The notes below the pieces were generated by a model that ran no database searches, had not been told where the DNA came from, and saw only the letters and a program-made list of their open reading frames with translations. The translations under genes and the position numbers were made by a program. This document shows, piece after piece, positions 24,247-37,363 of a stretch of 64,000 nucleotides of DNA (the stretch's first letter is position 1; the number at the start of each line of letters is the position of its first letter). This DNA comes from Cyclospora cayetanensis (taxonomy: Eukaryota; Apicomplexa; Conoidasida; Eucoccidiorida; Eimeriidae): the NCBI RefSeq assembly GCF_002999335.1, contig NW_020312764.1:97461-161460 (forward strand), read 5' to 3'.

Positions 24247-25778
24247 CTAAAAGGAGCACAAGCACACTGAAGCGGGGGACGAGGGGCTATATTTTGGCAG
24301 AGGCAGAGAACACCACACACCCCCACAGGTGCCACCTTGCGGCGTCTCCTGCCGAGTCACAGAAAAGGGGCGAAGCCACACATGCGCGCCCAAGAGTCTA
24401 AACAACGGCAGCAAGAAGAAAGCCGGAAATATTGCCGCTGCGGGCGCACGTTGTCTCCTCTTCCCGATGCCGCCCTTCGAACGCGCGGAGAAGAAGCACA
24501 GCGGGAGAGAGCACTCAACGCAAGAGTCACAGCCACTATGCGTGATCAGCTTCCAGACCTTCATGACGGCTTGCGAACGCGCGCACACCCGCGAACATGC
24601 AATATGAACGAGAAAGCGGAGATGCAATAACAAGACAGTCAGAGAAGTGCGGCCTCCGAGGGCCTCGAGCCCTCCTTCACGGCTTGCGCCTTTCCTTTGA
24701 AGCGTCCACTGCAGAACGATGTGAGGAGGGTGTATATACAGACCAGCACACTGCTCAGTGGACCCATCAAATTAGGGCCGTCTTACTAGATGAGCCGGAG
24801 GTGTTGCTCGCTGAGCTTAACGCCCTTTCCACTCGCCATCTTCTCGATCGCGTTGAGTCATAAATGACGTTCGCTCTCTTTCTGCTCGGAAACGGCCTTT
24901 GTTAAGCACCCCGATTCGCCTCTGCGGCGGGGGCCTCACAGCGAGGTCGTGGGCGGCTGAACAGCTACTGCCGCAGGGGCCCTTCGCGTCGAGTTTAGCG
25001 CCAACGATTGGCTCTCTCGGTAAAAAAAGCCAGCAAAATATTAATTCGTGCTAATTTGGAGCTGTTTTCGATTCCCAAGCCCTTAATCATAGAAGCGCCT
25101 CGCCTGCTGCTCCCAGGGGGCCTCCGAGTCTGCCGCTGAAGCCTGCAACGAGGGACTGCAGCCCCCCCGACCCCCCCTCGAAAACCACCCACCCGCTGCC
25201 ACCGACTGCACCTCCCCTGCCGGCGTAAATCTCGAGTTTGCGCTCGACCAACCGATCGCTTTTTGTCCCTAATTGCTTTAAGGGGCCCTAGAAGCCCCTC
25301 TCTCCCGCAGACTCCTCAAAAAGCCGCCTTCCTTTCCCTAAGGGCCGCGTGCGGGAGGCGGGGAGAACCGCGAACAAGCGAACTTCACGCGCATGTCTCC
25401 AACTCTTTGTCGTCTTCCGACCGCTTCCGTACAGCCCGCATCCCCGCCGTCCTCTCTGGCCTTCTTCAGCGCGAGGCCCCCTGCCTGCCGTGCCTTCCCC
25501 ACAGGCACCCCCGCTGCAACACCGTGCAGCGTCCAAGCTGGCTGCAGGGGAGGAACCTGTGCCTCCTCAGCCTGGCGGAGCTCCTCAGCGCCTTCAGCCG
25601 CTAGGGCGGGAGGCTCTCCTCGGACGGGCGAAGAGCGAAGCACAGCGTCCTCTGAGGCTCCTTGACGCACTCCTGGTAACGGCCTCCATTCGGCAGCTCT
25701 TGGGGCCCCCAGCCTCCGCTCATCTCCCTCCTACGCTGCCTACACGTCTCGCATCAGCGGCAGTGGAATTCGTTTAGC
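24247..25778. other. Intergenic region with unassigned 5' exon(s)
   Basis: This must contain the missing first exon of the EF-hand gene (-) and the promoter of the SAS-4-like gene (+). A + frame around 24,735-24,863 encodes HQIRAVLLDEPEVLLAEL and looks coding-like, but I could not connect it to a neighbour. The Arg/Pro/Ala-rich frame at 25,349-25,777 ends just before the chosen SAS-4 start. Confidence 0.4.
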
Positions 25779-28700
25779 ATGGAGGCTACTAGAGCAGCAG
25801 CGGCAGCCACGCGGATCGCCGCAGACAGCCGTCTAACTCGCAGCGGAACCCTCCTTGAAAGGAGCTTTCATCCACGAGGCGGCTTCCACCAACGCCAAAA
25901 CCAGCCGCTCACAGCCTCTGCCTCTCTCGAGCACCTTCAGGAGGACGAGGGGGGCCCCCGGGGGGTTGCCCGTCGCTTCTCTTCGCACAGGCGCACTTCT
26001 CCGTGCGACCTGCAGCACAAGCAGCAGCAGCAACAGCTGCTGCTAAACTTTGCTGACAATGAAATAGAAGAGCTAAGGCAGGCTTACAAAAAAATTCGCA
26101 GCTCCCCGAGCAGGGGACTGGCAGCTGCAGCCACAGAAGGGCCGCAACAGCACCAACAGCAGCAGCAGGTCGAGGACGAGAGGAGAACGCGAGTCAGAGG
26201 AGTTAGCAGCAGCAGCAACAACAGTAGTAAGGATAGAGCTCGTGGAGCAGCATCGAGCGATCCATGTGCAGGTGCTTCCTTCACTCACGTTGGCGGCAAT
26301 GAAAGTAGCAGCAGCAGCAGCAGCACTACGCCGTTCGACGAGCTTCCTGCAGTAGTTGCTGCCGATGGGGAGGAACCTCCACCGTTTGAGGCTTTGTTGC
26401 AGAGAGCGCTGCAGCAAGAAGCGGCGCGCATCCGCAGGGGCCTCCCACCGCCTCTCGTACAGCAGCAACGGCAGCAGCAGCAGCACGAGCAGCAGCAGCA
26501 GAGTCGTCCGTTTCTCAGAAAAGGCAGCAATCTTCAGGCCTGGAGGGCTCCCTCCGTCTGCAGAAAGCGCAATGCAGCATCAGCACCCTCCTCGAGCGCA
26601 GAAACACCAGACTTTCATGGTAAGCGTCGCCTTGCAGCTGCAAGTGATGCCTTGGCTGCAGCTTGTGCTTCCTCTGCACCAAGATTTCGTGTGGCTGCTG
26701 CTGCCCTGCAGGGGCGGCTTTGGAGGCTGCAGCAGCAGCGCCTGCCGAAAGGACGAGGCAGGAGCAGCATGCTCGAGCGCATGCTGCCGACGGAGTAGCC
26801 GACAGAGAGGACGACGCAGCAGCAGCAGCAGCAGTGGCAGACGTCGAAAACCGACGCGCCGAGTTGGAGGCATGTCTCTTTGAAGAGGAGGAGTCCTCTC
26901 CTGCTGGACTGACGAGAGTTCATCGTCATCGACAGCAGGAGTCTCAGGTGCAAGGCGTGCTGCCGCAGCTTCAAGACAATGCAAGCGACGCGGAGGAGGC
27001 GAAAGACGGAGAAGATGACTGGCTAGGGGCACAAATGGAGCAGCTGCGTCTTGATGAAGCCCCCCAATGGGAGGCTTCCTGCCAGCCTCACGGAGCAGCA
27101 GTAGACACACCACAAAGCGAGCCGCTTCGCCGCTGCGCCGCGCAGAAGACACCCCCTCAACGGGTTCAAAAGAAGCAGCTCGTGGACCCCACTGCAGATG
27201 TGCAAAGGGGAGCTGACACATCCCCGTGTGAAGTTTCCCCTGCTTCGTCGAGCCTGAGGCAGACGAAGCAATCGCAGCAGCCACATCTTCTGCAGCGGCC
27301 ACGCCTAATTACCTTCGCCGATGAGGTTGCCGCAAGAGGCACAGATTCCGCCACTAACGGCGCTCCCGATGGAGCACCCCCCACTCCATGCGATGAACCG
27401 CTGCAGGCTTCTGCTGCTGCGGCAGAAGAAAGCGAAAGGGAGCTCTTCATGTCAAGGATGGAAGTGCTCAAAACGCAAATGGCTCGGTATGATGGAGAAC
27501 GTGCGGAGGAAGACGATGGCTAGAAGGGAGGCCCTTTATAGAGGGGCCCCCGAGCACAGCTTCCGCTTTGTGTGTGTATCTAAGTGGGTGTGTGTATGTA
27601 TGTCTGTTTGTCTGTATGTATGTATGTCTCTGCGTGAGTGTGCGATGGAGGGCGTTGGCGGAGAAAGGGGGGATGTTGATCCGCGCAGTCCCTGTACCCC
27701 CTGGTGTGCCTAAATTGTTGATCCTTGCTGCGCCTCCTGAATCGCGAAAGCCCACAGAGCGCGTGTTGTTTGCGGATTTTCTGTGGGCAGGCTGCGGGAG
27801 AGTGAAGAACGGCTAAGGAACATCTCTGCAGAGCTGCGGCAACAGAGGGCAGATCTCGAAGCAGAGCGTGGTGAGGCTTCCAGCCGACGGGAGTGGGGGG
27901 GAGTAGTTCGCTACGCCGTCGGAGTCATATGTGGTATTGGGATTTTTTGCGAGCGCTAAGGACAGGCTGCAGACCGCAGCGTTGTACAAATCTGTCTGGC
28001 TTTTAGGTTTGAGGGTGCGCGTCTCAGGCCGGCTGCATTCCACTCTGAACGACCAGCACCAGCATGCGTTGCAAGAAATCAGCGCTTGCAGGCAGCAGCT
28101 GCAGCAGCAGAAGAGACGATTAGCAGGTGCTCTGGGGGCTTTGGGGGTGTTGGTGGCGACAGGTGCAGGCAGCATCGAGAATCGAGATACTCAGCCGTCG
28201 TTTGCAAGCTTAGTGTTTCCGTTTATGCGCCGCGCATGATGTCTGCAGCGGAGAGAGAGCGACTAAGAGAGGGCCTTGCGCAACAGCAACAGCAGCAGCA
28301 GCAGCAGCTCTTGCTGCAGAGGCAGGTGGAAGAGCTGAAGGTTCGTTACGCGTGGTGCTCTGTTTCTGCTGCTCCGCGTGCCTCCTGGTGGGGTCTCCCC
28401 GAGTTACACCCGGGTGCAGAATAGATGCAGATACGCCTCTTGTTGCATCGGGTTGCTGCTTTCGCAGGAAGAGCTCCAAACTGTAAAATTCCGATATCGT
28501 ACTGCGCACAACCGTTGGGCTGCTGAGAGGCAGCAGCTCCGTCAACAGCTGCAGGAGGCGAAGGCGGAGTTGCGGCTTGCTATTGCTTGTCGCACACCCT
28601 CGCATGCAGGTATGCTCCCGCTTCCGTGTTCAATCGAGGTTGCTTTTTTGACGACGCTCCTACGCCTCTGTTGGCTGCACGCAGCCAGAATGTGCTGCGT

Positions 28701-31065
28701 TCCTTTTCTCTCTGTCTGTCTCTTCAGGTGCAGCGGCACCATCATCAGGAAGAAGTCTTGCCCGGCACCCCTCTGTGTCAGGCCCCACCACCCCCCCCTC
28801 GCACCGACAGCAGCAGAAAAAACAGACGCAACGCCAGCTACACGCAGCGGCAGCAAGCTCCCCCGTGTGCCGTCGAGGCTGCAGCCTCAGCAGCACGAGC
28901 AGCCTGCGCAGCACCAGCAACTGCAGCGTCAGACGCTGGGAAGTGCAGCAACAGCAGCGGCAACAGCAGCAGCAGTCGTCTCCCGCGCTGTCTCCCTCGG
29001 CTCTGGAGGCTCCTGACTGGCAAGACGCTGCCGCAAGTTTGCTGGATCAAGAATTCCTAGCCGGTGTTACTTGTGCTACCGATGCTGCAGGGGACACACT
29101 TGCACCAGAAGCTACAAGAGCCAGCGAACGAGCAGTCGTCTTGTCGGGAGAGGCTGCTGCTGCTGCTTCCGCTTCCGATTTGGGGGAGGGGTCAGCAGAT
29201 CCTGTCGCTGAAAGCGTGCGGGTGCAGCAGCAGCTGTTGATGCGAAAGCAAAGCCAGGCCTCCTTGCTACCAGCAATGGCGTTCATCTCTCCCACAGATT
29301 CCTTTGGTCGCCGCAATCCGCAGCAGCAGCTGCTATTCGAGCAGCAGCAGATGCTGCAGCAGCAACAACAGCAGCTCCTGCAGCAGCAGCAGCTGCTGTT
29401 GCAGCTCTCCAAATCGCTGGCAGCAGGCGCCGACCCCACCGCCCCTGCAGCTCTCGCGGCAAGAGGGACGCAACGGAAACAGCAGCAGCAGCAGCAGCCA
29501 GGGGGGGTTTTGTCGCAGCAGCCGGATGCCTCGCAGAGCAGCATTTCCACACGCGAGAGCAGCACGCATCATCTGAGCAACAGCATACCCTTGGAGGGCG
29601 AACCCCTGTTGCCTTCAGAGATGCAACCGCATCTAGGGGCCTTCCCAGCTGGAAAACAGACAGCAGAACACGCAGCAGCAGCAGCAGCTGCTGCTGCTGC
29701 TGCACCAAGTGGGGCAGCAGACAGCGCAGCGCACGAAGCTCCTGCAGCGAGATATCTTGCTGTTTTGGCTGATATGTCCTCACAACAGAAGGAGACCCCG
29801 CATGTGGAAGCTCCATGCACCGGTAAGGCTGTAGCTTGCCTATGCATTTGCCGTCGCGGTAACTACAGTTTTGACAGCATCAGTTGCGGGCAGCTATGTC
29901 TGCGCCTCCCGTTTGTGTGTATGTATGTGTACGTGTGTGTATGTGTGCATGCGTATGTCGGTGCGCAACAGCAGAAGACTTTGCTTCTTTGTTGTCTTTT
30001 GATTTCTCCGGTCCTTTTGTGGCGGGCATGGAAACTCTCAGAGAAATTCTGAGCGATAGAAATCCTCCAGTCGCTAAGAAAGAGCTGAAGGATAGAGTCG
30101 AACAGACGCTTGAGTCAGGTATGACGGGATGGTGCCTGAGGAAGAAACGACTAAAAAATCTACATTTAGGGGTATCGGGAGAACTCCTTTGAGTGTATGC
30201 AGGGGCTTTGCAATGCTCTAGAGCCAGCATCTTGGGAAAGGCATCCTTTCCTGCTGGCCAGCTCTTTTAAATTCCAGGTTGAGGGGTGTGCGTAGTGTAT
30301 TAAGGCGCTTTTCTTTCCAACCGCAACTCCTTCGTCCTCTTCTTGCGCGCTGTTTATGCAGGCCATATTCGGATTGTTTACAGCAACGGCCTCGAGCGAC
30401 TGCGTGCGAGGAACGGCCAGACTTTTGTGCTCTTTCTTAATGGCGACATCAGAATTACTGAACCAGGTGGCGCGCAAGTGCGTCAAAGGGAAATTCTTGG
30501 GCAAAGAAGGAGGTTTAGAGGAAGGTTAACCAGTGGGAAATGTATATGCTTGGCTAGTGAAGTAGATTGAGCATTTACTAGGCTCAGAATTCGTAAATAT
30601 CCACTTGTACCTATGACAGCAGGTACCCCAGGTGGCCACTGAATACGAACTGAACTGATCTTGTTTTGTTTCTCAGATCTACCAGTTCAGGGAAAGCAAC
30701 ACGCTGCAATACAATCTTGCAGACGGTCGGCAGTTTAACCGGTGAGAAGTGGTATCTCTTTTAAAGCTTCTTAATGCACTCAGCGTTCACGATTTTCCAC
30801 AGAAACTTTACACACCGAAAAGGTAGCCAAAGGGCCCTGCACAATACAACCTGTTCATGACTTTTTTCTAGACTTGTGCGCTTGTGCTTTCGCTGTTCTT
30901 CTGCTTAGCTTCTCTGATGGGCAGCTCGAGTGCTTGTTCCCGGATGGGTCAGCGCAGATTATTTTTGCCAACGGAATTCGCAAAATCGTGGGGGCCAACA
31001 GAGAGGAAAAGCTCATCTTCCCAGACGGTGAGGCAGTCCACAAAGTTCGCACAAGCATTAAATGA
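25779..31065 (+). CDS. SAS4: SAS-4 / CPAP-like centriolar protein with C-terminal TCP (G-box) domain
   Basis: SAS-4/CPAP builds the centriole or basal-body microtubule wall, and its C-terminal beta-sheet G-box binds STIL/Ana2-type proteins. Exons: 25779-26619, 26712-27486, 27791-27870, 28028-28126, 28249-28340, 28468-28609, 28728-29822, 29975-30118, 30362-30477, 30677-30741 and 30909-31065. These sum to 3,606 nt (1,201 aa) with every phase matching. Residues 1-540 are low-complexity, rich in Gln, Ser and Ala. Exons 3-6 form a coiled coil (LRESEERLRNISAELRQQ, ERQQLRQQLQEAKAELRL). Exon 7 is again Gln/Ala-rich. Residues of about 1090-1201 are the repeating strand pattern of the TCP10 C-terminal domain: IVYSNGLERL, FVLFLNGDIRIT, LQYNLADGRQF, LECLFPDGSAQIIFANGI and LIFPDGEAVHKV. 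An upstream in-frame extension of the start is possible. Confidence 0.88.
27560..27645. repeat. TGTG/TGTATG microsatellite in intron
   Basis: This lies in intron 2 of the SAS-4-like gene. Mixed GTGT and TGTATGTC units, no coding content. Confidence 0.75.
28279..29712. repeat. CAG-triplet tracts inside SAS-4 exons
   Basis: Runs of CAG and CAA encode glutamine in one frame (28,279-28,305 and 29,330-29,400). GCA/GCT runs encode alanine at about 29,670-29,705. They fall in exons 5 and 7 and keep the reading frame, the pattern of homopolymeric amino-acid repeats known from Eimeria. Confidence 0.85.
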
Positions 31066-34000
31066 ATGAGCACTGCCAGCGGCTTTTTCGAGGATCACAA
31101 GTGTTCTGCATGGGGAGGAGTAGCATAAAATGAGAATGAAAGCTTGAATGTGCGGGATACTCAAAGGAAAGTGAAAACGAGGGTCTGCACTGCGAAAAGG
31201 AACGACTCGCCAAGGGAAGATCACAAAATACGTATTGAACGTTTCAGGTTGTCACAAGCGACCTTGAACTTTAAATCTGATGAGATGTTCCATCTACCAA
31301 ATGCTTTGCGGAATTGATTCCTGCTTCTTTTTGTGTGTTTCTTCTCAGGCAGCACGCAGCTCGTGACCGCGCCTGCTGCTTCCGCACCCTGATTTTCCCG
31401 TCCTCTGAAAATTCTTATTTTCTGTGCTCGTTTTTTTGCCCTATTTGCGGGATTAATATGGGGGGATGAGTGATTTTACAATGTTTTCGGTTGGATAAGC
31501 AGCGTAGCGTAGCCAGAGTAAAACCACAGCCACCCGCCACACGCGGATTCCGCTTTTTGCGACCTTTACTGTTTCATTTAATAGGAACTTTGTCCAAAAC
31601 GAACCCGCGGCATTGTTTAGGGAATTAAACCTTATGTTCAAAAAAGCATCAGTAGCTCTCCTGTTGACTACTGCCTCACCGCCTCTTGAAGCATGCGCCT
31701 ACTATTATACTGCTAATCGAAGAATAATCTAGGGGTTGCACAAGATAAATTGATTTGAACGGCAAATGTTTAACGGCAGGCCCAATTTCCCAAGCATCAA
31801 CGCACATGCACACAGAGTGCATTTGCCTACCGAGGGGGACAATGGGCGGTGTGTGATCTATGAAGTCAAAAAGGGAGATTACCGCACTATCTTAAATTGA
31901 AGATATGCACAATATGTGCTGCCGTATGATGCATATACCTGCAAACAGGGGCAGGGTAGTTTGAAAGGCAGCAATGTGGAGGAACAATTTCCGTGGAGTC
32001 ATCCAGGGGAATGAATGAAGAGATAGGAACCGTAGCTCAGGATGACGTCATCCTGCCGGTACAGAGAGTAAAGACGAGGAAATCCAAAAAAACAATTCAT
32101 TGACCTCAAGGCCGTATGGTCCTACCATGATGAAATCATTGTTCTTTTCGAGTTAAGCTCCTCTCCCTAAACATTTTTGAATGAAATAAAAACCAATTGG
32201 GACGCCACCAAATCCAATGCGGCAACTCGGCTGGAAGCTCTCATAATATTTCTTGAACTCCTCACCTAAACGCTAAAATTATCCGTCAAGATTAATAATT
32301 AACGTAATAGGTCTATAGTAATGCATATACTGCCCCCTGTTGCCTCTTCTGTTACCACAAGTTGAGCTCGAGTCCTTTTTACAGACGCACCTGAAACCTG
32401 AAGCAAACTGCCACTCATACGCAAGGAAGTGGATAATTTATAGTCAATGTTGAGCTTTCGTTTCGTATGTTGACACGAGTGGACTGCGCTGAATGACCGC
32501 CGACAAAGTAGAGGGCTACCAGACCCTCGTAGGCTCGACCCCCGCGTCTCCCGTGGTTTCGGGCACTGCCACATTGAAGGGCGTTCGATTCCTTCACTTT
32601 AACTTTTCGTAAGGCATTAACTGTGTTTCAGAAAGCTAAGCTAGTTGCATACATTTTTTAGACCACTGAAGGACCAAAAGTCGTAGGCGTGTGAGGATTT
32701 TTGCTCTACTGGCAAGCATAAAAGAGGGATATCTCCATGCCCTCTAGCTCAAATTTTCACTCCTTCACTCTGGCTTATAGAATTTCACTGCCCAAACTCT
32801 TTACTTTCGCTGCAACTGGTTGCTTGCTGGTGCAGACCGGCAATGTCATTTATTCATAGGACTGGCTCAACAGACACAGAATCACGTTACACTTCAATGC
32901 ACACGGGTCTCGGCTGCAGTCCAACTCCATCTGCATAGTCAAAGCAGCTTTGAATATTTTAGGCATTTTCAATGGTAGTTTTTCCATATCGCATCAACTC
33001 AGACTTCAACCCGTCGACCAGCACTACCAGCAAGTAGCGCGACAGCCACGGCATCGGAAACATACACCCAAGTATCAGACCTCGTACTCCAGTTCTACGA
33101 GCAAAATGTGCCCTGGTCTCTTCTTCGCCATTATTAAGGTATTCCGGTGCAGCATAGAGACAGTCACCAATGTGGGCCAGGCGATAAAAACCACTGCCTG
33201 CAAGTACTTTTGCACTTTTGCACTTTTGCGCAATCCATGAGAGAAACAAAAAAAAAGTGTAAGTCTTTTACACTTTCCATTAAACCTTGTAAATACTGAA
33301 GAGCTCCTCCATCTCTAAAGAAAGAAACCAAAGGAAACGTTTGTAAAACGAGAACAGTGTTGGTGTGCATGATGGCCAAGGACAGTTCCCTGAGGCGTTC
33401 TCGGAGAGGCACTTGGAGACTTCAAAGACGCTAGTTACGCCCCTAAAGGCCTCCTCAAATATTTACCTTATCTGAAGACTGTTCATTCAAATAAATTGCC
33501 CGTAAATGCCAAAAGGCAATGACTGTACACATAGAATGGGAGTGCGTACAAAGGATGCAGCTCCTCCCTGCTGCGGTTTCGGATAACTTTTTGCCTTGGA
33601 AAACCTATTGGTCGACAGGCTGTTAAACTTAAGAAAGGTGACAGCTGTTACAGAGTCACATGCCGTGAGCCTTTTGCTGCTCGCAGGTTGGAATTTTACC
33701 TGTGGAAACGCACAAAAACGAGGCTTCTTTTAGTTGTCACCTTTTGTTGCACACTTCCTTTGTATTGCTGCTGACGCTTCGATTGCATTTGGCATATTTG
33801 GTGTACATGCTTATTACAGCGCTAAGAACGCCTCAATTTAGAGTTGTCTTCAACTGCTTCATATTGCATGGGGGGAATTCATAAGCATCTGCTTTCTGAG
33901 TGATCCGTGAAGGCTATATTCGTCTTACCTTGCTTATTGCGATAGCTACGCCCTAGCTAAACGATGTTGGTGGTTAGGGATCTCATCCTTTTCTATCTGG

Positions 34001-37000
34001 CCATATGATGTATGGAAATGATCCTGGGGAGTAGCAAGCTGCAACTCTACTCAGGCCATCCGAAATTACCAGGATGCGATGACAGCGAAAAGCTGCACTT
34101 CATGTAGCATTTGAATATCAGCAAAGGCACCGATGAAGTCGACTTCGACTCGCATCGCACAATACTTTTCCCCAGTACTAAAGCACCCCCAACAGTGAAG
34201 AATAGTTTCGGAGCACAGTGTTATTAGCGAAAGCATTTTGAAGCTGAAAGCAAGCACTGTAGATATTGAAGTCCTAGACTTGCAGCATTTACACCCTGCA
34301 AAAAAGTATCTTACTGGCTTGCGCTTTCGTTTCAGGTCTCTAGTGCACCCTATTACCACTTCCTTTCTTTTAGTGCAATTGTGTGCTGTTGTGAGAATGC
34401 GATTGCCAAGTCAGTATTGCATACCCTGTATTACCCGATTTCTTGTTGCATACACTAAAGCACGCATGTACAGAGGCTGCTCTAGCCATAACACCAGTCT
34501 AACAATAGCATTCCTACACATATATGCTACATAAATTCGGTAGGTTTTATATCTGTTTGAGGCGCTCCCACCCACATATCCCACGCTTGAGATGCCTCAA
34601 CCATCCAACAAGGGGCGATCCTAGGCATAGAAACGAAACATGAAAATAAGACAGCAAGATGCATTTACTTTGCAGAGAAATTTGCAAAGAGATAATACAG
34701 CTGCTAGAGCGTCTGCTCCGCACACATTCCATGCATTATGTAACTTAAGCACTGCGCTAGGCAATGGTTGAAGCTTCGCCAGTGGCCTGAAAATCGATTC
34801 CCACCATATAGTATACACACATGGAAAAGCCCTTGGATTTCGGACCCTACGTGGCACTTGATAGGATCTCTACCGGGAAACAAATGCGACTCCTGGTCCT
34901 CTGCGTGCAGTCAAGGTAGGATGTAACAGGCAAGCCAAATCAGCGCTTGCATTCTTGGGTGATGACACTTTTGTTGCAATGAGGGTGAAATCAATGCATA
35001 TGGTAGTTTGCCATATCAGCGCAAGTCCTAATACAGCGCTGAGAAGAGATGGTACATCCTCAAGATTGCGACCACTTAGCCCGCGTGTCCGAAGGTCGCG
35101 CAGCCCCAAGGTGCTGCGTATTGTCTACAAAAGTCTCTACAATTTCGGACAGCGAAGATCCACCGCAGCAAATTTAATGCCCACGAGCAAAGAGCACACC
35201 TCGACATAAAATGCGAACACTTCTCATTGTGTACATCACCAATTCTATGCGATGTTTCATATGGAGTGCAGATGGTTGTTTGATCAACATTTTGTCTTCT
35301 CTCAAGAAGTGAGCTTTTCTATCCTCCATTCCCATTTATTTGCACTGTAGAAGAGCCTCAGCAAGTAATATGAGTCGAAAGATATTTTAGTCAAGTATCT
35401 GTGTCTCAGGAGCGTAATAAAGGAGCAGGTGCCCGAAAACTGACAGCGATAGCTGGATGGAAAATGCATGGACAGAGGGGACGGAATCAAGCTCCCCCAG
35501 CGCGAAAAATCAAGCAAAACGTGAAACTGTCAATGATTGCTCCAATTAAGGCAACTTTAGGCGCCTAGATAGCGGGCTCATTTGTGCTATGCACGACCAA
35601 AAGAAGGCCATTTTAGAGAAATGGTTAATGTGTAGCCGGACATTGCCCACGTAATCACTTTCTTTTACACTGGGTACACTTTACTCAGAATTACAGGAGC
35701 ATTGTCGCCTTACTTTATCTCGCCGTCCAACTTATTTATGCACAGCACTCTCAGCACGATGTAACAACACGCTACGTTGCATGCGTGTGCTCAAAATGTT
35801 ATGTTCAACTAGCTGTGAGAGCTCGGATGCTTACAGGGTGTAGCTTTGAACAATCTAGCTGTGCCTCTTGCTTCATGTGGGGAACTATGAGAAGCGCTGG
35901 TAGGGGAAGGAGGGCACTCGTTTGAGAAATTCTCCACTTCCATTTATCTAGTTTGCACTGAGTCTGCATTCTAGTATCTTTATAAAGACCATAGATGGAG
36001 TGTTGTAAGATAGAGGCCGCGTAACAGTACGGCATCCGTAGCGAAAAAGGCTACAGAGAGGAATGCCACGGGGTGTACGTAAGTTGTCAATCAGACAGGA
36101 GCACAAATGGTTATAAATCCACGCCACGAAAATGACCAGAAAGCATTTCAGGCAAAAAATTTTCCATTAAAAGGGCAAAAAACTCACAAACCATCAGTCA
36201 AAATACCTATGGTAGCTGTCTTTCATTATTCTCAAGTTTCGCCTTTTTCTTCCCCTAGCTCTTACGATAATAAGCCCAACCTTCGGATGCTCAAGTGTCA
36301 TTAGCGGTTCAACAGACCCAAGTCGTCCCCTGAGGCACTTTTCCCTACATGTTTTCATGATTCTAGCCTGCGTAGTCATCCATTGAAGACAGAAACTGCA
36401 GGAAAAAGCCAGTAATGTTGAAGCCCATTATTTGAAAAACACATCCTCAGGAAATCCTTCGGTGAATACGGAAAACGCTGAGAAATCTGCACATGTACAG
36501 CTTTACACTGATTAAAATGAAGATTATTACACCATTTGTACAACTAATTATTCATATGGACCTCATTTCAAAAGCCCTTAGCGTGGAGGTGTTGTACACG
36601 GTGCGTGCGCCTGCCGCTTCGTCTCAATATGATTTTTAGTGCTGGCAGGCAGGCTGGAAAGGCTAAAACTACCAATGATTTGAAGTAAGAGCAAACGATA
36701 CATAATATATTAATCCTCGCGTGTTTCTGAGTGGGCAGGCAACGAAGTTGGGCAGATGCTTCTCAGCGTAGGGGTGGGTGTGCATTTATGCTGTGCGAGC
36801 TTTCGCGTAGTGTCCATATATTGGTTCAAGTCAACTGCTGCACAAAGTTATAAGCTGTTTGCCTCAGAGTATTCGCCTTAATTAAAGAATATTTCGAAAT
36901 TACACCAGCGAGCATTTGTATTCGTGGGGCTGCGACACCAGAGGTAGCGAAGCCTCGCAGTAGGCGTCTGACGTTTTCCCGGGCGATTCTGCCGAAGGCA

Positions 37001-37363
37001 ATCCGAAACACACTCAAGTTTTATTTAATGTGCATAAAAATCTCTCTGTTTATCACTCGAACCCCTGTTTCGTGCGGGCAGAGCGCTCCGTGTAGATCTG
37101 CCAAATTCCGGCAGCACCCCCGTGCCCGCATCCAGGTGACTGCTCCCTTTCCCAAAAACTTTCTGCCCGTATTTCTCGCGTAAATTGACTTTGCCCACCT
37201 ACTACCGCACAGACTCACACGATCCCAGGGTTATCGCGCTCTGTAACCCTCCAGGCGTCGCTCAATCGAAGCAGGCTCCCACTTCTGCTGCCTTCCCGCC
37301 TGGAAACGGGAGGGAGGAAAGTCGTGTTGCCCGCGCGCGTGTCCTCGGGTCCATTCGAGAAAG
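31066..37363. other. 6.3-kb AT-rich gene-poor block
   Basis: The block separates the SAS-4 stop from the Tudor-SN start. It is AT-rich, without triplet repeats, and open frames are all below about 100 codons with no family motif. The only small repeat noted is three tandem copies of ACTTTTGC at about 33,206-33,229. I found no tRNA, rRNA or transposon signature by eye. Unrecognised ncRNA or short exons cannot be excluded. Confidence 0.6.

Noticed and set aside
24597..24863. Plus-strand frame with HQIRAVLLDEPEVLLAEL
   Set aside because: It looks mildly coding, but no donor or acceptor joins it to the SAS-4-like gene or any other, and no family is recognised.
37021..37100. Possible tRNA-like TCGAACCCC sequence
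   Set aside because: No acceptor stem or D/anticodon arms could be paired around it.
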